Origin: Dentipellis sp. KUC8613
Lineage: Eukaryota > Basidiomycota > Agaricomycetes > Russulales > Hericiaceae
Assembly: GCA_002286715.1 (NCBI GenBank)
Contig: NSJX01000035.1
Span: 124,001-188,000 of the forward strand
DNA length: 64,000 nucleotides
Reading direction: 5' to 3'
Shown piece by piece: positions 43,844 through 56,100 of this stretch (the stretch's first letter is position 1; each line of letters opens with the position of its first letter). The translations under genes and the position numbers were made by a program. Under the pieces are notes generated by a model. It saw only the letters and a program-made list of their open reading frames with translations. It did no database searches and had not been told where the DNA came from.

Positions 43844-45007
43844 TTAGTAACGCCAAAGCCACCGCGCCTGTTCCGCGCGTCTCTGGTAATGCCTGGCTAT
43901 TTCTTCCTGTTCTTCTTTTTCCTTCTCTTCATTGGGAAGGTGGTCTTGCCGAAGCTCGCCTTCAAATCCCGGCGGATAACGTTTCAGGGTCAACCCGTCG
44001 TAGCGCCGGACGTCCCACGACGCCAAATCATCGACGAACAGAGTCGGCAATTGGCGCGAAGCCTGGTTCCACGCGGCCTGAGAAGCACCAACGAATGAAT
44101 GAATGAAGAATATCACTATGATGTCAACATGCTAACGTACGGGACGATGGAAAGTGAAGTCAACATCAAAGAAAAACTTCATCTTCACTTCGAGCTCTGG
44201 GACCTGAGTGAAGTCGGATAGCCTCGGAGGGAGCTTTGCGCGGAGGATATCAGCGGTAACTTCGAGCGACTTGAGGCCAGCGTAAGGCACCAATTTAACG
44301 TGCGTGTCCCCAGAAATGTATCTGAGATGCAGGGTCGGCGCACGCAACAGCTACCCAAGAAGACATGCGTGTAAGTCATGCGGAGACACCGCAGACGTCA
44401 AGAGCGTACGTACCTCCACCACATGGCTCGTTCCCTCCTTGTACGGCTTCATGGTGAGCTCTTCGACTCCATCGATCTGCTGGAGATCCTTCGGGAAAGT
44501 AAAGATTCCTTCGAACGCCAAGGTCGTGGGCCGGACGGTAGCGAGCCAGTCCCAGAGGGCCGCCGCGAAAGGAACCGACTCCTCTGCATAAGAGCCGTAA
44601 AATTCGACGGAAACGACACGTTCGAGGGTTTTCAAAGATTCCAGCAGTTTCGGCACAAATTCAGGGGGGAAGGAGACCTGCGGTCCGTCGGATGTGGATG
44701 AACGGTACACGTCGTCGATAAGCCGTAATACGCGCACGAAGGGTGCTTTGCTCCGCAAGTGACGAAGACGAGAACGGATGACTTTGACGTTCCAAAGCTC
44801 AAGGGGGGAATTTGCTGAATTTCTGACCTTTTTGCGCAGAACAAGGGGATAGGAGCGAAAGAGGATATGTCCGCAGACATCATTGAGACGCTTGCAGACT
44901 AAAGACAGCCTGGAAACGGCGGCTTTTCTCTGTCTAGAACCTTCGTCTTCCACATCCTTGATGATCATGAGCAAGACTTCGGTGGAGAGATCAAGGATTC
45001 GGGCCAT
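43844..45007 (-). CDS. F-box protein, family member 1 (intact), 345 aa
   Basis: Minus strand, exons 45007-44414, 44350-44141 and 44077-43844. The N-terminal F-box is MARILDLSTEVLLMIIKDVE followed by SRLSLVCKRLNDVCGHILFR. The rest is a divergent C-terminal region with LWDWLATVRPTTLAF, FTFPKDLQQIDGVEELTM, FFFDVDFTFHRPV and a charged end (HLPNEEKEKEEQEEIARHYQ). F-box proteins recruit targets to SCF ubiquitin ligases through Skp1; the target is unknown. Exon lengths 594/210/234 match the two plus-strand relatives at 48868 and 51052 (600, 210-213 and 234-240). This is the only family member here without a lesion. Confidence 0.85.
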
Positions 45008-45757
45008 TGCGATGTTGGCGTCGGAGGTACTAGACAGATGTGCTGGAACAGCTCTGCACAGTGACCGGTAAGTTATATACCGCAGCGGGAGCAGTAGCAG
45101 GCAGTGGCTTACTATTGTCTCCGGATAAATCCTCAAAGCCATCGATCAGCGTCAGGATTGTCCATGTCTTGAACTCTAGGTATTGTTCCATAGCTGCCGC
45201 CGGGATTAGCCGCATCGGAGATTGAATGCTGCCGCCGGCTCACAACGTTCCGGCTATTAGGCTTCTTGCCGCCCAGCGCTTATTCAGAAACGCTGTCTAG
45301 CTGCTTTTGGGTCGCGTGCAACGTCGTCTGCATGCTCATTCATACGGTGGGTGTACACCTACTGCAACACGATGCTTCACCACTTGGGCCGTTATTGTTC
45401 TCTTTTGCGATAGCTAAGCCCATGGGTATCGCTCGCACAGCCGCCTTGGCACGCCAGAAGACGTGCCAAGCATTATAGCCGACGAATGGCATCGACGACT
45501 CCAAGACCAACCACAATGCGTGTGCACAATTCATGGACGCCGCCACCATGCCACCGAGGGTGTTTCTCAAACACCGCATCTCTTTTCCTATCACACCACC
45601 GCCAAGCTCCACGTCTCCCTATAATACAGCCTACTCTCGTCGCTCCTTGCTCCTCGGTCCTCTTTCTACCGTAGTACCCCAGGTGGCCATCGTGCCAATT
45701 ACTTCTTCTCCGACTTCCTGTTTCTTCACGAGTTTTTTCTCTTCATAGGCATCTGCG
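45008..45757. other. Divergent upstream region, F-box gene and transporter
   Basis: 750 bp between the divergent starts. No gene or repeat recognised. A pyrimidine-rich stretch precedes the transporter ATG. Confidence 0.55.
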
Positions 45758-47685
45758 ATGTCGAACTATCTTTCTTCCAACATTGAGCGTGTTCCATACG
45801 GCTCTCAGGGAGCCAGCAACTCGCTGCCTGTGCTCACACCTGCTGCAGCGTATACACAGGACGCGCCCGCAACGAACTCACCACGAGTAGGAAGCTTAGC
45901 GAGGCGGATTCATGGGTGGACATGGCAGGCTGTAAGTGCGTCTACCTAATGATTCTGTTCTGCGCTTACTGTCGGTGTACGCACCTGTCAGTTTCCGATC
46001 GGTATGGGCACTGGCGCAGTGTACGTGACCTTGTCGGGCGTAAAGGAGCATGCTTCTGCGCTCACGCGGGTCGAGACTGTGTTCTTCTTCATCAACTTGA
46101 TTCTCTTCTTGTTGAACACGTCGACACTGCTGCTCCAAGCCATCCGTGAGTGAGGCCGTCGCTCGTTTCGTGCCGGAGACCGACGAATTCTAGTTTATCC
46201 CCGCCAGGCTTTGCGCCTTCTCACAGATCCGTCAAAGAACATCTTCGTTCCTCTCGTGGTAAGTTGCTGTTAGGTTCAGCTTATCCTATGCTTTGCTTAT
46301 TCCATTTCTCTTCTTCCAGGTTCTATCGTTCGCGACCATCCTCATTGGATCCATCAACTACGCCTTTCCGGCTGGTCATATAAGCGCGGACTTTGTATAT
46401 GGCTTATTCTGGTAGCTATGCGCGTCTTCGCTATAACTGCGCGTCATTCATCACTTGCTTGTAGGGTCTATGTCGGATTCGCTGTCCTCGTGTGCTTCCC
46501 GATGCTCATGATATGGTTCAATCAAGAACACGACCTGACAAAGTTCACGCCTGCATGGGCTTTTCTGGTATAGTGCAACGTTCTCCAACGTCTTCACAAG
46601 CTTAATTTTTCTCGCGCGATCAGGTCTTCCCTATGGTATGTCCATGAGCCCACTTGCATCCTTGTCTTGTGCTAATCGAACTCGTTGGGGCTCAGATGCT
46701 AGTGGGCGTCGTCGCGTTTAACGTCTTGCGCGTTCTGAACCCTGCTGATGATCGCGCCGTCGGCGTCCTCTTGGTTGGTTACTTCTTCCAAGGTCTTGGC
46801 TTCTTTGTCACCCTCTTCTACATCTGCATCTACATGCTGCGGTACGCACAATTATCTCCGTCTTATCTCGTTGCCGTGCTGACGATCCGTCGCCCTCAGG
46901 ATCATGATTGTATGTCTCCCTGTCATGTCTCTCTATCGCGCGCGCCTAACACTCCCCATCAGACGGGCTTCATGGACGGACACCAAGCCAATGGGGCCTT
47001 TGTGGCTTGCGGCCCTCCCGGATTCACCGCCCTCGCCCTCATCAACCTCGGCGCCCGAGCTCAAGAGATGTACGTAGCCAATTGTTATCTCTAGCCATGC
47101 GACTAACGAACGCACAGCCTTCCGAAGCACAATCTCGTCTCTCCACTCGCTGGAGAAATCTGGTACGCATCGAGCGTGCTGGGCGGTGTGCTTCTATTTG
47201 GCCTTGCCGTCTTCCTCTTCATCTTCGGCGTCCTGCCCTATTGGTTCAAGCTCCACAAGCATCTGCATGAGATTCTTGGCTGTACGTATCACCATCGACA
47301 CAGGCGGCATTGCGGCGCTGATATACCTTCTCCTAGGCTGGGCATTGACCTTCCCGAATGGTGCGTCAGCATTCTTGGCTCCTCGAGCATCACGCTTACA
47401 ATCCATTCTTCCTGTCCAGTCGGCTGGATCTCCACCCTCCGCGTCCTCGGTGACGTCCTGCAGATCCGCGCGTTCTACATCCTGCACCTCATCATGGCCA
47501 TCCTCATGTGCATCACGTGGCTCGTGCTGTTCTGCCTCACGGCCGTCGCGTTCTGGCGGGGCAAGATCTTCCTTGCGCAGGACGAGGACGTCATCCGCGA
47601 CTGGCGCTTCGTCGCGCACAACGACGACGCGTTCCGCGAGAAGATGACCACGCCCGACAGCGGCCGCTCGGACAGCCCGGCTTGA
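45758..47685 (+). CDS. SLAC1/TDT-family membrane transporter (malate/sulfite exporter type), 438 aa
   Basis: Twelve exons: 45758-45931, 45992-46145, 46194-46258, 46320-46411, 46465-46567, 46624-46635, 46696-46841, 46900-46909, 46963-47069, 47118-47281, 47337-47360 and 47420-47685. The protein has about ten hydrophobic spans. HGWTWQAFPIGMGTGAVYV near residue 55 is the MGTG signature of TM1 in the family (Pfam SLAC1, formerly C4-dicarboxylate transporter/malic acid transport; Mae1, Ssu1, TehA), and GHQANGAFVACGPPGFTALA is its second conserved block. The usual jobs are plasma-membrane export of malate or sulfite; the anion cannot be told from sequence. Exons 6, 8 and 11 are 12, 10 and 24 bp. The C-terminal tail is cytosolic and acidic. 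Confidence 0.88.
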
Positions 47686-48289
47686 GGAGGTGGAAGTCGG
47701 ACGGACACTCGATCTACGTAGGACCCTTTCTTGATTTTGCTTCGCTTTGCATGTTGGCCACCTCGATGACCACGGACACTCGGATACGGATACTTCGACT
47801 CGGCTATATGGACACAATAGAGTATACGTACACGTACTGACCGGCGTCGCCATTCACTGATAGAGGCGCGCCTGCGTACCCTTCCTCTCCTTGCATCTGC
47901 ACATAGACTCATCCCCCGCACGCACATACATACCGACATACACATCATCTGTCTGCATACGCACCACTCGTAGATCATGTAGACACTCCCGCACATGGAC
48001 GCATCTTCACCTTTACCTTCACCTCCGTAGCATCTTAGAGCAGCGTAGAACGCATTGCATGTCCCGGCCCGGATTACCCCCGAGGGAGAGTGAGACGGTC
48101 TCTTTGTCTGTCTGCGCACGTCATCAGCTCGGCAACGTGGTGACGCTTCGGTTCCATGTCCAACTTGGGAACAAAGTCCTCGATCGACTTTGATGTCTGA
48201 TTTGTCCAGCATAATGAAAAACTTGGCATCTGCGCAGTCCGAGTCTTCTGGCGTGCCAAGTCGGCTGCACAAGCGAGAAAAAATTCCGA
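47686..48289. other. 3' region of transporter, no gene
   Basis: A repetitive CACATA/GCACATAC-type low-complexity stretch occurs at about 47900-47990. No gene recognised. Confidence 0.55.
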
Positions 48290-48610
48290 ATTTATCGAAT
48301 GATTATTTAAGAGGTCGCTTATGCCTTTGGCTACCTCTCCTTCTATTCGTGTCTCTGCATCTAGGATGTGTCCATAAGCTGGTGTGCCTTCGATGTTGGG
48401 AAGGAGACACTTGAAAGTCACAGCGCATCAGTCGGTCCGGTAGATATACCACGAAGAGAAGTCCTCGACGAAGAGCGACGGGAGGAGTCGGGAGTATTTC
48501 TTCCATGCAGTCTGAGACGCTTGATCAGTTCAAAATGAGATGGACTGTTGACTCACGGGGATATAATGTTTGAATCCGACTGCGAAAGACTTAATGCGAC
48601 CTTTGTGTGC
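48290..48610 (-). pseudogene. F-box family remnant (exon 2 end and exon 3)
   Basis: On the minus strand, IKSFAVGFKHYIPV ends at a GTGAGT donor (48556) and, after a 45-bp intron, TAWKKYSRLLPSLFVEDFSS begins at 48511. These match the exon-2 end and exon-3 start of the neighbouring F-box genes (FFFDVDFTFHRPV; AWKQHSRRLPVLFVEDLALW). An in-frame TGA at 48430-48428 ends it, and the following LLPNIEGTPAYGH region echoes LPPGFEGTPAQEH. The F-box itself is missing. Confidence 0.75.
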
Positions 48611-48867
48611 AGGAGATCCGACGAGACCAGTGACCGGGCTCAAAGCGTGCATGAGTTTCAGCCTCCGACGCGGCCTATGCTGGAGACACGAGTGAAGTCT
48701 CGTTCCAATTATCGATGCCATCGCCGCCCGTCCGCCATTGTTCTTCTGTATGCATTATTTTAGCCAATCCATGTCAATCGAGGTATCATCGATGGGTTCT
48801 TCGCTAACCTGAGGCCTCCAATCTTCTCCCTCGCTGCTCGCATTCCCCTCTAGCTCTCCACGACATC

Positions 48868-50034
48868 ATGGCGCATCTGCTCGATCTCTCCACCGAGCTC
48901 CTGCTCCTTATAATCGGAAACATCAAAGTAGGAGAACACAGGCGCCGGAAGGATGTCGTATCCAGGTTGTCTTTGGTCTGCAAGCGGTTCAACGACGTTT
49001 GCGGGCATCTGATCTTCCGCTCGTACAAACTCGTCCTGCGCTCTTTCAATGGTCAATGCTTCTTCACCGGCCAGTCACTCGACCATTGGAATGAAGAAGC
49101 TATCCCACTCGTCTCCGCCACCTGATGAGCAAGGCGGTCTGTGTACGGAAGCTGTACATCGTCGACCACAGGGTAGATCATCCGAAAGAAGGTGAATCGG
49201 CGGAGGCCCTACCAGCCGAGTTCGTCCCGGAGCTGTTGGAGACTCTGACTGCCCTACAAGGTCTCGTGTCCATAATCTTCGAGGGCCGCGATGAGGGTCA
49301 GCCGTCCCCTTTTTCCGCCGCTCTGTGGGACTGGATAGCTTCCGTGAAGCCGAACAGGCTGGGGTTCAGGCTTTCGTTCACTTTCCCGGACAATTTGCAA
49401 CCGATCAGTGGGGTGAAAGAGCTGGATATGTACGATTACGACGAGAGGAAGAACCGCATCGTGACCGTGAGTGCCCTCATCGTGGGAACAGTTTCTGTCG
49501 ACGCTAGTTTCTGACTCTAAATTCCTTCTGCAGATGTTGAAGCGGCCTTCGATCCTGCGTCTGGTGTATTATGCGTCGAGAACTCCGTTTAAATTTGTGC
49601 CGTACGAAGGCATCAGATACGTGAACATTGAGGCCGATCTCCAGCGCACAACGACCGGTCGTCGATTCTTCGATTTCACTCAGATCCCGGAGGCCAAAGT
49701 GACAGTGACGTTGTTCTTCTACGTCGAGTACAGAATGCATATACCCGTGAGCTCGTCAATTGTATGAACCACCTAGCACTCAGCTAATGCAGTGTCTCAG
49801 CTCGCATGGAAGCAGCACTCCCGACGCCTTCCGGTGCTCTTCGTTGAGGATCTGGCATTATGGGATGTCCGCCGGAGCGGCCGAAGCGCTGTGGTTCTCA
49901 GACGTCTCCCTCCCGGATTTGAAGGCACGCCAGCGCAGGAACACATTCCGGATGAAGAGAAAGAAAGAGAGGAAGCCGAAACAATGAATGCATATTATGC
50001 ATGGGAGGCGTATCAGAGGTATGGTGTTCGATAA
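48868..50034 (+). pseudogene. F-box protein, family member 2, one-base frameshift
   Basis: Exons 48868-49466, 49534-49746 and 49801-50034. The F-box MAHLLDLSTELLLLIIGNIK ... SRLSLVCKRFNDVCGHLIFR is intact. One base is missing near 49104-49106 (TATCCCACTC, where relatives need one more base), so translation stops at 49123-49125; immediately after, the correct frame continues as MSKAVCVRKLYIVDH and stays open to the end. Exon 1 is 599 bp against 600 in member 3. Either a very recent mutation or a sequencing error; all splice sites are good. If the base is an error this is a normal 348-aa F-box gene. Confidence 0.8.
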
Positions 50035-50980
50035 AAAATGACTCGGCAGCGTATTTCGTCTGTGTTTGTTGTGCTCGTCCCAGAAGAAATGTGTGAGTGA
50101 GAATGATATTTTTTACAGTCCCTTTCGCTAACGAGACTAGTAAGGTCTTGTACAGGAATTGTGACCTGAAGCTGGTGTGCTCGTGGTATCTTGTAGGAAT
50201 TGTGTAACACGTAGTTCCCTTGCTTGCAAGGGTGTTCCCATGTCGGAATTCGTAACCCTGACCGTCGGAAAGTGCCGTAACCCTAGATGTGTCGACGCAC
50301 GTGCTCATGCTCTTCGAAAGTATACACCACTGGCAAGGTCAGATTGCTTTTCTTTCAGCCCTTGTTAGAACCCCTTCCCACACCCTCTTTGTCTACGTGT
50401 CTGTGTAATACATTCGTATGCCACGCATCTCAATCTGCTCGTGCCTGGCATTATATTGCACATCGTGTCGCTCACTGCGGTGACCAAGAAATAATATCTA
50501 TGTCCACACCTGCGAATTTAAGGCATAAATCACATGCATGATACTTATGATTCAAGAAATCACTTATTTAACCCTCCCCGCAAGCAAGGGCATAGCCGAC
50601 GCAGGCGGCGCTTCCAAGTAGATCCTTATCGTCGAAAATAGTGGTAGCTTCTCGCTTTTGTTGTCGTAAGCTCTGCGATTTAGCTTGAATCCATGATGCA
50701 TCAACCTCCAGCTTGGAGTCCGAAATTCGACTTTGGAGGGGACGGTCGTCTACTCATCACTGTTCGGAGGCCATGCGCACAGGACTCAAGGAGTCAGACG
50801 AGATCCGGGACGGGGGGCACGTGGGATTTGGAACTCCGATATTGACATCACACCTCGTGGCTTCTCTAGCCGTCTCGCATTGATGTGGACATCGATGATC
50901 TTTGACCGCAGCCTCCATTTTCTCATTGTCCACAACGTGCTGACGCGTTCATTGTCGAATTTCTATTGTCTTCAGTCGTC
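50035..50980. other. Intergenic, no supported gene
   Basis: Between F-box members 2 and 3. Nothing recognised except the TATA box that follows at 50981. Confidence 0.55.
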
Positions 50981-50988
50981 TATATAAA
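50981..50988 (+). promoter_or_regulatory. TATA box of F-box member 3
   Basis: TATATAAA, 64 bp before the ATG at 51052. Confidence 0.6.
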
Positions 50989-51051
50989 CCCCAGGACAGC
51001 CAGTGGGTTCCCCAGCACTCTGCAGCCCCCGTCTCATACTCCGTCTCATCG

Positions 51052-52611
51052 ATGGCACGCCTACTCAACCTTTCCGCCGAGGTCATTCTCATGATCATCG
51101 CGGACTTGGAGCTGGATTGTTCTCGTTACCAGAAATCCTACGCTCACCGCATGTCCTTGGTTTGCAAGCAGTTGAACGCCATTTGTGGGAACCTGCTGTT
51201 TCGCTCGTACCCCCTCGTCCTACGCCGTTACCGCGGCGATTGCTTCATCACTAGAAAACCAACTGAACACTGGGAGGACGACGCTATCCATGCTCGCCTC
51301 GGCCATCTCAGGAGCAAGGCGTCTCTCGTACGCAAACTACGCATCATCGACGACAAAGCGTATCACCCTCGCGAGAACGAACCCACCGATGCCCTGCCTG
51401 CAGAGATAATCCCGGATCTCCTATCCACCCTGAAGCTTCTCCACGGCCTCGTGGCTGTCTCCTTCGAAGGACGCGGCGACCTTGGGCCATCTCCTTTTCC
51501 CGTACCCCTCTGGGACTGGCTCGCCTCTGTCAAGCCGAACGAGCTGGGATTGAAGTTGTCGTTCACTTTCCCGGATAGTCTGAAGCCGATCGACGGAATC
51601 CAGAAGCTGGAAGTCAAGCCGTATAATGAGGCGATGAGCCACATCGTGACGGTTAGTGTTATATGAGTATTTGGTGTAAACAAGCCAGTCCTGACCCGCC
51701 CTCATCACGTAGAAGCAGCGCGCGCCGACTTTGCACCTGCAGTACCCATGGGAGGGAGACCTCTACAAGTTTGAGGCCTATGAAGGCCTCGAAAATGTGC
51801 ACGTCGAGGCCGACATCCTGCGCTCGAACCCCCCTCCAAAGCTGTTCGACTTCAGTTCGGTTCCCCAGGCCAAAGTGTTCGTCAAAATCTCGTTTGATGT
51901 GGAATATAAATTCCATATTCCTGTGAGTTATTCGGCCACCCCAATTCTGCGCTGAACTCGCTAATCGCCAAATGATATGTAGGGCGCGTGGAAGAGCAAT
52001 TCTCGTCGCCTGCCATCGTTGTTTGCCGAAGATCTGGCAGACTGGGACGTTACGATTCCTGATAAGGCATCGTCTATTATAGACTCACCTTCAGTGCGAA
52101 AAAGTGCGCGCGTCGTCAGCAATCAGAGCTCCCGGTCGAGTCGATAAGCGTTGGCTTGAGGTATTGTGGGTTCGATCCCCACGGAATGTAGATTTTTACT
52201 CATTTTTAATTGACCTGAACAAGGTCTTTGAAGGCAGATATTTGTTTGGGCCAAGTTTCTGAGGCTTTCCTAAGATAAGTCGAGAATATTCATAATTTTG
52301 TCAAAGCTGTATCTACAGGGAAGTGAAATGGGTGCATCGACGGGCCCGCGAGGACCATCGGCCCGGGAGTTTTCCGGTTTGACCGTAGCGACTCCAGGAA
52401 TCGTCTTGCCGTGCGACGCATCGGCTACTCCCTCCAAGTTCATCGCAGCGACCAATGCTCTATAACTCTGGAGCGTCTCGAGCCCGGGTTCGAAGGCTTT
52501 AGGCGCCAAGATCACATTCCTAACGAGGAGAAAGAAAGGAAAGAGAGGGATAGGATGAGGGCTCATTATGGGCTCCGGGCGTGGCAGGAAGAAATGCGGC
52601 TGCGAAGGTAA
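51052..52611 (+). pseudogene. F-box protein, family member 3, exon 3 split by the 389-bp element
   Basis: Exons 51052-51651, 51713-51922 and 51983-52611. F-box MARLLNLSAEVILMIIADLE and MSLVCKQLNAICGNLLFR are intact. In exon 3, after the DLADWDV codons, the 389-bp element (52051-52439) intervenes; translation would run into it (TIPDKASSIIDSPSVRKSAR) and stop at 52145-52147. Family sequence resumes at 52440 with RSDQCSITLERLEPGFEGF and ends at 52611; without the element exon 3 would be 240 bp and in frame. The F-box and most of the protein could still be made with an altered C-terminus, so partial function is possible. Confidence 0.87.
52051..52439 (+). mobile_element. 389-bp inserted element, copy 2 (in F-box member 3)
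   Basis: As far as I can compare by eye it is the same sequence, base for base, as 33637-34025, and in the same orientation relative to its host gene. The host reads GACGT before and TCATCGC after; relatives show a continuous DV-x-R codon run, so nothing was lost and at most one T was duplicated. The near-identity of two copies in unrelated genes implies recent movement. Confidence 0.87.
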
Positions 52612-53112
52612 AGCATGCATACGGGATAAATTTTCAATTATGTTTCGTTGCCTTTTGCTTCGTTTTGGGGTCGATGTATGAGTAGGTTCCTAATGGGTAC
52701 AAAATCGAGAATCCCAGTTGATCTTGTCAGTGATGCGGACCAAGTGAAGATAATATTCGACGAGAATGGACGTATTTACTATTGGCGAGGATGCCAGGTA
52801 TCAAGAGATCATCCACCGTGCGACAGAGAAGCCTCAAATATTGGAGTGATATAGACCGCCAGCTGCAGAGCAAATGACGACCAAAACTCATGAAAGGCGG
52901 ATTCGAAATGAACGAGACGAAAGCGCTCGCCACAACGCGGGCCGGCAAGTGCCGGTGAATATCCTTTGCGTCAATAAGCGCCCAAAATTCGTCTTGCAGT
53001 TGTAATCCACCCTGCGTCTCCTCGCCTCTCGCTTCATGCAAATTCTCAATTGTCGACAGACCACCTTGGTCTACTGTGGAAAGGTATAAGTCTTGTACAA
53101 TATCTCTTGGTG
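52612..53112. other. Intergenic, no supported gene
   Basis: 500 bp between F-box member 3 and RTP1. Short frames only. Confidence 0.55.
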
Positions 53113-56100
53113 ATGGAAAGATTGTCGAAGACGCTGGCCGCAGGGGCTCTGCTAACGCGGACTGAGCAGCCTTCCCCCACCTCCGACCTTCAGAAGATCC
53201 TCGAATTCAGGCTATCTCTCTATCACGAGCGTCTCGGGATTACAGCTGAAGAAGATCGAAAGCGAACTCTTGCACAGGTGCAAGAGGAGACTGCGCTTGA
53301 GGCCCTCGCCGTGGTCGAGCGCGTGCAGCAGATTTTGGACCAAGAGACCCCGCGTCTCCCTGACCCTTCTTTGCCCTCTGACAACGCATCCGCTTCACGC
53401 ACCTATAATGAAGACACGCCAGGAGAGGTCCCCGTCATCGGCACGCGCGATCTTGCGCTGCTTCGCACGCTGCTCTCCATCGTCTTCAAGTGGGGCACAG
53501 AGCCGCTCCTCGCGCGCATACAGCCGGCCTGGCCCTCCAAGCCTTCAGCAGCCAAAGCCGCTGGACCCCGCATCATCGACCTCACGAACACTCCGGAGGA
53601 CTATGGTGTACTGGCGTCGACGGCAAAGAGGCTGCTGGGGCTGGTGTTTCCGCACGGCGTACATGGGACCGTCCCGCAGACATTCATCACGAAGACTGTG
53701 CTGAGCCGGCATGTGACGGATCTGCTGAGGCCTGGGATTGCACTAGGATGGCTGCCGAAGAATCTGGCGACGGAAGACATGCCAGTCGTTGACGAGCTGC
53801 GCCCGCTCATCATGCGCTTGTTGACTATGTACGTCGTCTGTTTGGGGAGACATCATCTCCTGCATCCATCCAAACTCTCATTAGGCTCCCTGCTTCACAG
53901 ACGATAGCATCTCTCGGTTCCATCATCTCCAGCGCGACGCCGATCCCTCCTCATGTGCAAAAGACTTGCGCGTCGCTTCTCAGCAGACAGCTCCTTCGCT
54001 CAGATGGCGTTCTAGGTCTTTTTGCCGCCGTCTTTGGCGAAGGCGACGCTGCGCACGAAGACCCTTCTCTCGAGAAGCTGGAACATGTCTCGCGCGTGCT
54101 GGGAGCCGTCCCGGCCACCGTGAAGCCTGAGGTGCGTTGTTTACCGCGCATATATGCTGTCGACTGAAAACGCGTCTTCCAGGAATACTTTGGCTCTGTC
54201 ATACCTCGCCTCCTTCACTTCATATCCTCAGAGGATAATGTACCTGGAGCGTACCGCCGCGCGGCGGCTTTCTCCCTCTCGCGCATGCTCGCCTCCGAAC
54301 CTCCATCGCCGCGCCAGGCTCTTACCTCTCGGCTCACAATCACGCCCTTGCATGCACCATTCTCCGTTTCTCCACCATCCAACCCGGATGCCCTGACAGC
54401 TGCGAGCGCGCTCCGCACTCTGCAGACATTCCTTACGAACACCGACCCTTCGCCTCCTCTGATCTCGATGCTCCTTTCGCCGGTCATTCCTGCTATCTAC
54501 GCCATTATGCATGCGCTCGATAACAATAGAACGGCGGATCCAGTGCTCAGAGAGTCAGTGAAGGGTTTGGCCGTCAGTTGGGGTCGGATCGTAGGGGTGG
54601 AGGAGGGCAGCGCGATACTCTGGGCATGCGTAGAGGCGCCCGGTGACGAGTGGGCTGTCGATATCGCAGGGGAACTCAAGCGAGCAGAAGGGTGAGCTCT
54701 TCCTTACTCCGCAAGTGAGGATGTATACTGACGAGAGTATGCGACTGCGTATGGGAAGACGTGAAAACTCGTCGTCTTTAGCTTTCTTCACTCCCGAGAA
54801 TCTAAAGCAAGCCGAAGAGTCCGGCGCGTTCTCCGCAGATGCCAACATGCTCGATCTGCGGCCGGATCCAGCCCACTTTGTGGGGTATTTGCAGAGTCTG
54901 GATCGTGCGGATCTTGCGTCAGAAATATTCGTGCGATTACTGGAGGCCTACAGGGAGAGCAAGAGTTCGTCAGAAGCGGATCCACTGAGGTACGTTGGTT
55001 AAAGTTCGGGTCCTCTGGTTTGAGTATGAGTGTTGATATGCGATGAAGGACTCTGGTCTACCTGCAGCTCATTGTGCAGATGCAGAGCAAACTTGGGGTT
55101 GTCGGAGAAGGGAAGGACGCCAATGCAAGTATACTGAGCAGACCGGAGCACATTCTTGCATTCGTACAACATGCGCTGGAGGACGACATCAACGCAGCTT
55201 CTACAAGTACGCAACATAAGTCGGAAAGAGGAAAGCCGACGAAAGGAAGTGGAGGTTTGGGGATGGAGGATCTACGCATTGTGGATACTGCAGATGAAGA
55301 CGAGGACGAAAACACGCAGGATGACGAGAGGGACAGCGACGATGAGAATGAAGTGCCCGGCATGGAGGGCGTGTCGGTGCGGCCAGACGAGGAGATGAGC
55401 GTAACGGCGGTCAATCTGCTCCTTTCTGTCCTCGAAGGTTCGTCTGCCTTTATTCCACAGCCAAGACGCTACGACTCACAGTATCGCATCACCCAGCAAA
55501 TCCGGAACTGTCTGTACAAACGTCGGCCACTCTGGCCTCTATCCAACCCCTTATCGAACACTTGACAAAAAGCGACTCGGATATCCTCCGGCCTTTGGCG
55601 CGCGAAGCGCTCATGGTTCTCACCGTCCGCTCTGCCTCATCGTCCAGCGGTGCGCGCGTTACCGCCAAAAATAAATCCGGTAGTGTACAAGACACCTATC
55701 AAAAGGCGCTTAAACTCCTACAGGACCCGATCCTCCCTGTACGCGCGCACGGGCTACTTTTGCTGCGGCAGCTTGTTACTCCGAGCACGTCCTCTTCAGG
55801 GAAGAGCAAAGAGCTCTCGGAAGAGGTGCGGCCATTGGTGCCTGCTATCCTCGACATCTTCCTCCAGTCCGTCCAGGACGACGATTCATACGTGTTTCTG
55901 AACGCGGTACAAGGTCTATCTGCGCTCGTCGATGGGGCGGGCAAAGACGTGCTACGGTCGTTGATGCGAGTCTATGCAGGCGGAACTGACGGAGGGAATA
56001 CTGCGATGGACCAAAGGGAGGTGGATTTGAGAGTGAGAGTCGGCGAGGCATTGGGGCAGGTTGTCAAGAGATGCGGGGAAGCCTTGCCTGCGTATGGTCT

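Noticed and set aside
43477..44106. 209-aa plus-strand open frame
   Set aside because: Its second half is antisense to exon 3 of an F-box gene with good splice sites, and the first half has no motif or repeat support.
52051..52439. The 389-bp insert as an intron
   Set aside because: No GT-AG pair removes exactly the inserted bases: restoring the host frame in the F-box gene would need a GT-AA intron, and FunK1 C has no GT at the left boundary.
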